Below are positions 13,401 to 25,400 of a DNA stretch of 60,000 nucleotides, in pieces. Every line of letters starts with the position of its first letter. Position 1 is the stretch's first letter. The notes below the pieces were generated by a model. That model ran no database searches, had not been told where the DNA came from, and saw only the letters and a program-made list of their open reading frames with translations. Location of the stretch: assembly GCF_037975245.1 (NCBI RefSeq), contig NC_092562.1, forward strand, positions 28,473,554-28,533,553. The letters are read 5' to 3'. A program made the translations under genes and the position numbers. The stretch comes from Apostichopus japonicus (taxonomy: Eukaryota; Echinodermata; Holothuroidea; Aspidochirotida; Stichopodidae).

Positions 13401-16400
13401 AGGTAGATACTGAACTGGCCGGATGATTCATTGATGAAAAAGCGAGCAGATGAAGCTTGGGTAGACATCTCCCACTGTGCACATTAACCTCTTTTACAAA
13501 GTAAAAATTGATACAATCACAATGGCCAGTTTTTTTCTCATTTTCCTTATTCTTGTTTGAGTGATTAACAGTTGATAAAGTAGTTGAAAGCCTTATTTTA
13601 AACAAAATACAGTTTTGGGGTGAAAAATACAGTTTTAAGGTGTGAAAAATACAGATTTGTGTTTTTGAAAGTTGGCAAGTTGTGTTGTCAAGAGGTTAAC
13701 ATGATGTCAACATGTAAATTAATGACAGAAGACCGAAATAGGTGATGCTAGTTCCTAAGAAATAATTAAGAAATAATTTATCTACAGAATCTAGACTGTA
13801 CTTATACTTAACTAATCATGTTCATCTATTTGGTTCAAGCAGACAATAGCAACTAGTCATAATCATAGACCACCCTCCAGAAATTAATGACAGAAAACAG
13901 ACACAATTGTTGCTAGTTCCTTGGTATTTTACATGTATCTAAAGAACCAACAGCCTGAACGTATACGTACCTCATCGTTTTCATCCCTTTGGTTCAAGCA
14001 GACAATAGCAGCACAGTTATAATCATAGACCATCCTCCAGAAATCTTCAGCAGTGGAAGGAAGAGGTGACTGGGTCATAATAAAAGCATCTTTACTGTAG
14101 CAACTCTAAGAAGTGAATTTAAGGGAAAACGGCAGAAATGTTCACTGCTATTGAGAAACTAAAAAATTGAAGCTATGAAAGACACAGTCAATGCACATTT
14201 TACCAAAGATGAGACTGGTAAGTTTTAACAATGACTTTTTGAACTATTGCTTTTCATTTGGAAATGTGTTTGATAAGAACGAATAGGTCAAAGATGGAAC
14301 TCAGGAACAAGGTATGATGCTAAAATAGTTAATAGCAAATATGAATAGCCTATAATACTTACATTAATCACTGTAGCATTAATGTAATCTGTGTTACCAA
14401 TTAAAGATCCGGGTGTTTGGAGGACAGCTCGTGAAAAATCATCTGAAAATATTAGAAAGATTACATCTAATGAATTGTGACAGGAAAATGAATCTATTAG
14501 AAACTCTACTTAATATTCACATACCTATGTGTAAAGATTTTGATCATTAACAATTAGTACTGCCCAAGACGTACAATTAGTGGACTGACAAATATTAACA
14601 GTAAGAACATACACTTTCAACAATCCATGGTTTGTTTGTTTTGATCACACAAACCCATATATTAAAGTCTTATAACACTTCTTATTCTGAACTATTATGC
14701 TGCTTAAACAGAAACCAAACTTTTAAGTACATAAAGTAACATTGATTTGAGTTGGACAAACAAAATAACAAATCATACAAGATAAGTAACAGGGAAGGTT
14801 AAGTTTACGCTTTTTAAACAAGAAACCATGCTAGCACAAAGTTCCATGCATATCAATCTGGTGGGGAGTATAATCATGGGCGGCAATCCGTACTTTCGAG
14901 TGGGGGGGATATGACCTTGTTGACTATCTAAGCGTAGCGCCACCATGAGTTGGCACGAAGCGTACAAGAAAATTTTGGGATTTACAAACCCTCTAGATGG
15001 CCGGAAACGGCACTTCCCGAGGTTTCCAAGCGGCATATACCCAACTTTAAAATAGGGATATCATGTCCGAAATATCTCATAATCAGGATCCAAAATACTT
15101 TTTTTTTTAATTTCGGGTGTTATTTTGGGAAAATTGCCCGTCAATCTTGTTTCAGGCGCTATAAGTTAGAATGTTCGAGAGCTCTTTTATATTATTCGAT
15201 GAAGAAAATGGCCTCATTCAGGCTATTATAGGCCTATACATATGCAATACACAATTACACATAGTTACATTCCTAGCATACGGGAGGGGGAGGGGGGGTT
15301 GAGCGATCACCGACATCTCACATCAAGGTCGTCATCAATTTACCGATTGCTAGGGCATCCAGGTGAAACGTACGTGTATTAAGCATTACCCTGGTAACAT
15401 GAGATTCTCAGCTATTCGAGGGAACATGTACTGTACGTGTGTAGGCCTACTATATGGCCTATATGAATACTATTAGGGTGCATATATGTACTATATCAAT
15501 ACCGTGGGCGCAATAATACATTTTGTTGTTATAGGGCCAATGAAGCCTACAGTCAACTATTCTTGCTTTATAACGACGGTTTATTTGAAAAGATCGCATT
15601 GCGTTTATGGTAGGCGAGAAATGAAGCTAAAAAAGAGCTGTACATTCACGATGATGCATAAATGTAGGCATGAAAATATTCTTATCCCTGGCATTTGGTG
15701 GGGGGGGATATGGTGTATTACATCCCCTCCACCCATTTTCATGGGGGGATATATCCCCCCTCCCCCCCAGGATCGCCGCCCATGAGTATAATCATTGCTT
15801 TAAAATCTTAAAATTCTACCGCAAAGTAAAATGATTCCATTCATAATCATCACATGAAGGTTTTTCAATGTAGCTAATTGTGACAAAGAGACCTTATCGT
15901 TATGATTTGTGTAGTCACGTAATGCTGGGTACAAACAATCTACCCATAGGGCCTTAAGGCCATCTCGATAGTTTATTTTGTTTCTATGTGAGTACCAAAG
16001 ATTCAACAATGTTTACAATTTTTCATGGTCTTTCTTAAATGTCTTTGTGTGTTTTTGTCCCTTCTGTTGTCCCTTCTGAAGGTTTTTGTCCCTTCTGTTA
16101 CTGTTACTTGTCTTTTATCCTTTGAAGAAGATCCTGCTAGGATCGAAACGTCAGGCCAACTTACTTTTACACATTCTCCTACAAAGGCTCTCTAGTGGAT
16201 AAGCAGTTTGCTAACAGTTTTATTTTATTTTTATTTCTCTTAAATGTTATCAGTCTAGCAAAATCTCCACCCAACATGCCGTTCTGTTACGTAAAGTACT
16301 AAGAGTTTTGTTGTATGTGTGCACATTTTGTGCCTCAGCTATTGCTCAGCCGGTGAATGAATGTATTCATAACGCAATATACACATGCAATAAAATAGTT

Positions 16401-19400
16401 ACCTGTTACATGCGTTAATAGTAAAAAAAAATTTTTAAAGAAACTTGCATAAATATTATATATTACCTTATTTTTGCATTTAACATTGACAAATGAATCA
16501 AAGAATAAAATTAATGTACTACAGCCAATTAAAAACTGGGAATGACTATTATGAAATTTTGGATTGATATTACACTTTTTGTGCTTTGTCGTATTATGTA
16601 ACAGGATCGTTGCAGCATTGGCCTGCTGCTGTAATTGAGGGCCGAATCGAGAAATTAACCATCGGTCGGGTTAATGTTAATTGGGAACTGCAGTTTTCAA
16701 CGGAACATTGCGGTAGCTTTGACCGATTTTGGCATTGGGAAAATATGCGTTATTCATGTTGAAATGGTAAGAAAACAAACTCCTCACACCCAGCCCCTTG
16801 CCCCACCCTAAACTACACAAATAAAGTAATAATTATGCCACATTAAGTAATTTACATAAAATTTGTAATAACTCACATGGTAAAACAGCAGAATATCTGT
16901 TCTTTTGTGCATTATGGCTCTGACGGCCGACAATGGAACTGTGCTTAACAGAAAAGCCTCTACAAGTCTCTAAAATCTGCAGAAAGAAAGACCGACAAAT
17001 ACCTTAACATTTGTAATAAAAAAAGAGAAGATATGGTATAACATTTGACTATATCAGCAGTGCTACTACGGTCACCAATTATCATTAGTTCATAACCCTG
17101 ATGTAGCTGAAGCTTTTTTGTTTTATTAATTATACCTTTATGCATGCTGTCTAATTGAATACAACCTTATCATACAAATCCATTAAAGTAAAGAATCTGC
17201 AGATGATGTTCACATTTTGTTACGTTTCCTCACATTCTTCAGCTTTATCTCATCTTTCTTTTCCTCCACCGCTCTAATCATCATCATCGGATATCGTCCT
17301 TTTACATGACAAACAACTCATAAATAGAGATTCAAAGTTAACTATACATACATAACCCTGCCTCACCTTAAATTCATCTTTCTGTTTTCCCAAGTTAATT
17401 TCATCCTCTTGTACTGTTTTCTCTGGAGACAACAAATCTACTACCAGGCAATCATAGAGGAACCAGTACTGAACCTAGAAACAGTATAATGTGTACACAA
17501 ATATAAAAATATGATTAAAAGAAACGCATATTCAAATAAACAGATGTAATTATGCATAAATATATTCAAATTTGTTTTACATCAGGACATATCAATAAGC
17601 AATTTAGCTTCCTTGATCCAATGAAGCCCTATAAAATTCTCTTCTTTTGTGTTAAGGGCAGTAGCCAATTGTTTGTCTAAAGTACTTGGCCAATATGTGG
17701 TTGAGGAGTGCCCTTAGCCAATGGAAAGATGGTGTGGGTAGATCCTAGAAAGAAGCAGGATTAGAACACATATATATCGTTCTGTGTACAGAGCAGAAGA
17801 GGTCTTTAATACAGTATTAATGTATTTATCAGTTAACTTTAATCATCATTACTTGCCTATACTTATGCAAGTAATTAATATATCTATATATTTCATATTT
17901 TATGCAACTAGAGAATTGAATTACATTGTACGCAGCTGGAAACAAATAATCTTTTAGTTGTATGCATTTGTGATGTTGTACCATATCCAAATTTATTCAG
18001 TGGTTGGCAACTCAACCCTTCCTTAGATAGTTACCAACCACTGGATAAATTTCAAACTTATATCAATATTTACCTCATTTTCTATCATGTTTACTCTGTC
18101 TTTCCTCATTCTATTGACAAACGAGGACACACTCAGACCTGTCTTCTTTCTGTCCTTCAAGTCATCCATCAGACAATACAGAGCAATGAAGGTACCAGTA
18201 GCACCAACTCCATTACTGAAAGACAAGCATATACTGTATGCACTGGAAGAATCTTTCCATCACAATAAATCTGGCACTTGAACGGAAGAGTGAAATAGTC
18301 AATATGTTGCTAGATTATGATGAATATAGTCACAATGGGTGGTCTGTGATGTCATCATGGCACATTACTTTACTATTGTATCATCTTTTTGTTTATGTTG
18401 CCAATCATATATGCCAAGTTTTGACAATGTATTGTCTTCTAAAAGTTTAATGACACATTTTATATAAACACAAACTAACAAACAACCAGGCTGGCCTTCT
18501 TGCTGTCCTTAAAAAGTAATCCATAAGACAATATAGAGCAATGAATGTACCTGTAGCACCAACTCCATTACTGAAAGACAAACATATATTATCAAGGACA
18601 TATTATATATAAATACAAAATTAGACACAACCAGGCTGGTCTTCTGACTGTCCTACAAGTCATCCAAGAGACAATATGGAGCAATGAATGAACCTGTAGC
18701 ACCAACTCCATTACTGAAAGAAACCATACTTCATCTAGGACACATTTTATGTGAACACAAACTAAGACACAACCAGACTGGCCTTCTTGCTGTCCTTAAA
18801 AGTCACCCATAAGACAATATAGAGCAATGAATGTACCTGTAGCACCAACTCCATTACTGAAAGACAAAAATATAACCTCAAGGACATATTATATATTAAC
18901 ACACAAAAAGACACAACCAGACTGTTCTTCTTGCTGTCCTTGAAGTCATAAAACAACATACAAATGAATACTCATCCTTTCACTAGCCTTATAAATCTGC
19001 AACACAGATACACATTAAACAAAACAGTTCTTCAATTTAAATCCTTAAAGCAGATGGTAATTCTTTGAAGAAATACAGAAAGGAGCAAAATATCATTTGA
19101 AAGGATTTACTTGCAGTGTACAAGGAGTGGTTGGGACCTGGTAGTCTTGAGAGCCTTTACTTTCTTGATGAAATCGATGAATAAAACCGACTGAGAAGGA
19201 ATTCTGTCGTCAGGCCAGGAGAGAAAATGGCAGAGCTTAACTTCATGGAGTTTGTCTCCCTGTTAGAAAAAGTAAAATGAATAATGTCTTCCAGAGGACT
19301 TATACCATCCTAAGGATAGCAATTATTAACTCTATATATTACATTATGTACTTAAAGAAAGAGGATTAAGCTATGATTCTTGGGTCTGCAGATACTAAAC

Positions 19401-22400
19401 AGAAGTTGAACATTATCAGAGTTAATGTACATGATACTTTCACATTTTTCTAGGTAATTAGTAAGCAGTTGTTGGCTAGGTATCTTTTCAATCTATATTC
19501 TTTTAAGTAAGTGTGCATTAGCCTAGAGTGTACCTTGCCAATCTTTATCTTTCTAATAGATAAATCCAGATCCTCCAGTGAACTCTTATACCAGATCAGA
19601 GTGTAGTCCCCAATTATCTTGTTAGTTCCTTCTGAGATGGGCCAGTACTGGAAAGACGACACCTAGTCCAGTGGATATAAGCATAAAGCAAAACTGTATT
19701 ACAGCATATCATTTAGTAAATGTAACATTCAATTAATGAACGTATTAATAAAATAAAATGAAAACATTAATGCCATGTGCATGATCTCTCTTACTCTTCA
19801 TTAATATTTGTTGATGGTATCAAACATGAAAAGGAGTAATTGAATACAGCAAATTGGGAGAAATTCTTTTTAGTCAATATATAAACATTCATATAAATGG
19901 AATTGAAGCTGCAGATGGTGCATGTTTATAGTAACAGTGGTGCACATTCACTTCAATTAAGAAGCAGACTGCAGTGTGCTTGAAGAAACTGGTTAAAAAT
20001 AAAACCTGAGGATTCTCAGATCTCCAAACTAGGAGAGACTTCGTCAGAATGACAGAAAAAATCATGACGATAAACACCCACTGCATGTCCCACTCATGAG
20101 TCATCTAGTGAAGTCAACTAGAGCCCTCAGAAATCCAAATATCTTGCCCAAATATAGAATTCAACTGTATAGAAATTTGTTTAATACCGTGCAGCAACAT
20201 TTATACAATTTGATAGTTTAGAACCTTTACTATAGTTTCAGTAATGACTGTTTCATCATTTTATGTTTAAACCATTTAACAATCTTATTTCTTTCACTTA
20301 CTATTTACCAAATCATGTTTAATCTTAACAAGAACTGTTTTTTGATGTACGCCTATGTATAAATATTTTATATTTATACTGGTTTAAAATAAATCGAAAT
20401 CGAGAAAAATAAATAAAAAATAAACTACTCTGTTATCGTCTATGTTCAAAGCTTTATTTGAGAAAAACAAAACATGAATTCTTCGTTTTAAACATGTTAC
20501 CTTTGGCTGTGAGAGATTAACAATGACCTCCACTTTCTCAAACCAGACCATTTTCCAAAACATCTCAGCTGTCCTCTCAGTCGGATCTATAAAAACAAGC
20601 AAACATTACAAACATTGGCGAGCAATTACATGTAACTGCAATGCTATGTAATAATCATAACAAATAAATTCAGGACTCAATTACCATATATGCAAATATA
20701 TGTAATATAACCTAAATAAGGAAGATATGCATGCATATGGAATACATATATGAACCAGTTACCATTTGATGTAACAATGAATCTGCATCAAACTAGGAAT
20801 CTAAATGGAATAAAATTAGATTCATAATACGCAAAAGCTTGGATAAATATTTCTTTACAATACTAATAAATACATACCTTGCGCGGCAATAAATGTCTGT
20901 GGGTGTTGCACCTAAAAATATAAACAAAAGCCCAATATGTGAGTTTGGAAGTTTCATCTCATGACAAAACTAAATGCAAAGCTAAAAGAAGAAAATAAAC
21001 ACATTTTCTCTAATACCTGCAAAGTTTATTCTGAGAAATTTAATTACTGACTATAGGTTTTAATTTCATGGCATTGATATTCCCAGAATTGAGAAGGTTT
21101 ACATATTGTGTATGAAAACCTTTAGGTACTGATATCTTAGAGGTGAAATACTCATTATAGTAATATGACCAAAATAAAATAGCTGAGTCATCTTATAATG
21201 GTTGAAGTAAAAGCAAGAAGTTTACATAAAATTGCTTATGATTTCTGCAATATAAACTACATGTAATCAGTGAAGAGCACAGGGTCTTTAATAAAAATAT
21301 ACTGTTGCAAAAAAGTGATGTTTGTGAGCAACTTAAAACCCATGATCATCATTTCAATCATAGCAGTGGTGTGCACAATAGAGGGGAATGCTGGGGTGGC
21401 AGGACTCCCTCCCCACCTCCATTATCAGTCAGGGGATCTTTTCGCGTTTCAAAAGCATATATCAGCACTACTTAACCCTTAGACCTAAAGTGTAGTCTAA
21501 ATATACCTTGCCATGCACCATCTGATGTCTAAGCTTTGAAGCTTTTTCTGGGAAAGCACCCCACTATCTGGGAGTCTCATTCAAACACTGTGAAACCACA
21601 CTTATCTTTTGTAACATTATTTCATCCACCTACAACCCATCCTGCAGGTCCATACCCCTACAAAAATTAGTCTAGGAAATTAAAGTTTCCATCCTCATCC
21701 CAACACCAAACTCCCCATCCTACCTTTGAATCCTGCACATCACTGATTCATATAACATATCAGCATTAGAACTTGACTACTTCCTATAAAATAGCAGGCT
21801 ACAATTTAAAATTTCAGATGAAATGTAAATTTGGATATGATTAATCCAAAGATCATCAAAACAGACATCTACTTTTTTCTTTTATTCTGTCAAACTACAA
21901 TAAGCACGAAGAGGATTTAAAATGTTTATGATTTTGTATTCATGGAAGTGTATCTATACATACATTATATACAATAAATTTTGTTGTCCCATGTACATAC
22001 ACAAACATTTCTAATTTAATGTGTACTGTACCTGAGTCCTATCATAGCTAACAAAGCAATACAAATGTGTTTCAGTTCACAGACACATCATAATAAAGAA
22101 TTTAATATTAACAAGCATAAAGTTGCTATCAAATAGAGAAGTTATTTGATGCAAATGTTTGCATTCAGTTGTGTCTGACAGTCATTCTTGATTAGTTTTT
22201 TTTCTGCAATGGGTATACTGCAGTTATGTCACCAACCTGCACCGCTTAACTATGACATCAGCTGTAAATACTGGCTGATTATCCATGCTTCAACCACATG
22301 ATCATAGAATGAGTCATGTCTACTGGTTTCATTTGAGCCACATCCACATTTACACCTCAAACTTTGCAAACATATATTTCCTTCCCAACTGGGCAACTGA

Positions 22401-25400
22401 AATCTCTTCTAGTGCAAACATATAAAGCAGCAACATGTCTTAGATGTAAGCTTGATACCATACTTTTGCAATTATATAAACACCAATAAAGAAAGTTAGT
22501 TTACCACAACCTCTATGTTGGAGTAATATAAATGGAAAATCCTACAAATTAAAAAAAAAAAGAATTTGAAAAGAAGAGAAGTTCCTGTGAAAGAGTGCTG
22601 CCATGCTACCACAGATATATTATGCGAAGATTATCTATTATTGAACCATTTCTTTTATTAAGCAAGCTGAGCTTAAGGACTCTCCCAGATTGAATATCTT
22701 ACTTTGATGTAATTTGCATTAATGTAGCCAATATCTGACCCACTATAGTCCTTATGAAGTTTAACTCTTGAATGATCATCTGTAGGGAAATAAATGTGAA
22801 CATTTTCAAGTCATAAGATGTCAACAGCTGATTCTTCAGAGAATTACTCTCTGTCTCTCTCCATTCTTTTCATCTTTGTAAAACAAGAATGCACCATGAG
22901 ACTGTGTGACATTTGAAATGAAAGTTAAGTTAAACTATACCAGAGTTAGTTATGAATCTGTTTGCCTCAGTTGCTAAAGGCAGTTGTAAAAGTTATCTTT
23001 GTCAAAATGACTCGATCTGAAGAAACAAGGAGCATGCAATATCGATACTATCAGAATATTATGTAAAGTAGCTCCATGGAGTTATGCCAACTAAATTGTG
23101 CTTCAATTTTTCCACGATTAGGGAACAACATATCAGCAACACAAACTTGAGAATAAAAGATTTAGCTCACTGTCTGAGATGACATACAGCCTTTATTGAT
23201 CTTTCCTGTCCCAATATTGTGCATTCCTACAACACCATTCAGATATACTGGACCATTATATTGAATGTGTAGTATGGGACTTTCACTTACAAGGTAATAT
23301 TCCACTGTCTTGGTTCTCATCCTTCAGAATCCCAACAGTCCATGGATGCTGCTGGCCACATGGTAGTTTCTGTGAAATGTTGAGACAATTTTTAGGTTTG
23401 ATCTGTTTTATTTGGCAAGTTCTTGACTAAGCCAATATTCACAATAATTTCAATTGCATAGCCACATATTATAATCATCGCCAATCCATTAAATTCTCTC
23501 TAATTATGAATACCTGTAGCATGCAATCCTTATTCAACAATGTAACACTCATTTATCACCATCTCACAGATCTGAAATTTAACGATCACAATCTCACAGA
23601 CATGAAACTTATCCATGACAGAACCCTAGGCATATCATCCATGACAGAGCAGTGGCTAGTGGTCTTAATACTTGGAGGGGCAAATGAAGGTGTCAGGTCG
23701 GAATGACCCAACGGCACAGCAGGAGCTTGTGGGGTCCAAGGATTTGCCTACAGACCCTGGTGGGGTCCAGGGCACATCCTGGTGGGGGACCAAGAGGCTA
23801 AGCCACAGAAAACTCTGAGATATTTACAAAAATGTGGGTATCAGAATGAATCATTTAATTATCGTCAAATGGCATTGGATGTGCACTAAACAGACCAAAA
23901 ACGTCACAATTTGCCCTTTTTTTTGCCTAACTCTGAGCAACGGCCGATCGATTTGATGATGCTATGGGCTTGTGAGTGGATGCATGATGACGGAAATGGG
24001 TTGCATGGGGCTTTGGAACAATAATTATGACACCAGACTGCACCCAAGCATTTTCTTATAAAGTTCCCAGAGAAAACAAGGAAAGAAATAAACTTTACCA
24101 GAATTGGCACACACTGTAAGCCATCATACTTAGTGTACCAGTTTGGTGAGATCGTAAGTGGAGACCACACTGTTAGCATACGCAGCCAATTTGGTCCTAT
24201 CACCTGACTTCAAATTTCTATTCAAGAATGTGTTTTTCGAAAATGGATGAATTTTGTTAACTTTTGACTGTATTCATATTGCATGTGTAGTTAACTTCGG
24301 CTCTGTTGTATGCATTTGTGTTACTTACAGCCACGGGCAGTGTAGATAAACTCACTGCTTCTGTTATAGGTATATTGTTTATGAACATGGGACAAGGAGA
24401 ACAAGCCTGGATCTCACGCGAAGGATGCGATGGATGGTGTAAGAAAACAAGAACTGTACACCCAAAAGGGCCACTACATAAACAAACAAAAACAATCCTC
24501 ATTATAGACCAATTTTGAAAAAGATAGCAGATAAATAAAAGAACCTTAAACACTGCTTCAATTCATCTTCTGTTAGGGGTTTCTAAGAGATGCTGCTTGA
24601 GATACCCATTGCATAGGCTGCCACCGATAGAGCAGTAAGCTACCTTAAATTCATCTGTGATTATCAAAACACCTAGGTTCATCCATGATAGAGCTGTACG
24701 TTTACCTTAAACTCATCTGCGATTATCAAAACACCTAGGTTTATCCATGATAGAGCGGTAAGCTTACCTTAAACTCATCTGTGATTATCAAAATAACTAG
24801 CTTCATCCATGATAGAGCAGTACGCTTACCTTGAACTCATCTGTGATTATCAAAACACTTAGGTTTATCCATGATAGAGCAGTAAGCTTACCTTAAAGGA
24901 ATGGTTCAGGTACACAAAAACCTTACATTAGATGATCGCTTACATTTTTTCCTACCCCCACACAAGCTTTCAGATTTTTTCTCTCGTGCAGTAATTAAGG
25001 AATCGCTAATTGAAATATAATCAAAACTTTAAAGCTTTTAGCCTCGTACGCTAGGCAGTGACGTGTAATCCTGACTATGTCAACAGCCAATCAACATCGT
25101 GTACACGGTCTGCCGTTCTGGCTGCAGTACAAGCACAGGCACTCGTAACGTTATCTAGGTGTATAGTATATATAAACCTAGATAACGTTACGAGTGCCTG
25201 TGCAGTACAAGTAGGTAAACACAGTGCAGTACAGCTGTACGTACACCGCGTATATACTGTTCATGGAAATCTACGATCGTTCTTGCTTGTTGTTTCTTCA
25301 CTCGTTTCTCTTCATGTAATGATTTTGAACAATAAATCTGTTGAAATTTATGTACATTTTAGTATGGCTGACGGTCCAAGGCCATACAATTTTGAACCTG

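Larger units (their letters stand above)
11069..13490 (+). pseudogene. hAT-like transposase pseudogene with an intron
   Basis: Exon 1 (11069-11531) encodes [38 protein letters not shown] and, after a stop, [14 protein letters not shown] and [19 protein letters not shown] donor GTGAGT (11532) and an acceptor TTTTCAG (ending 12295) join it in phase 1 to exon 2: [69 protein letters not shown]. This is the layout of a family of hAT-related transposases. Lesions are TAA at about 11276, a 10-bp duplication (TGATCACTTC twice, about 11403), a 2-base loss at about 12632 and TAA at 12788. The tail [13 protein letters not shown] is near 13440-13475. It lies antisense in intron 29 of the receptor gene. 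Confidence 0.82.

Noticed and set aside
23904-24553. Two 98-codon minus-strand frames as extra receptor exons
   Set aside because: The exon 18 to exon 19 junction is already phase 0 to 0 and continuous in PTP sequence. These frames have no PTP motif.
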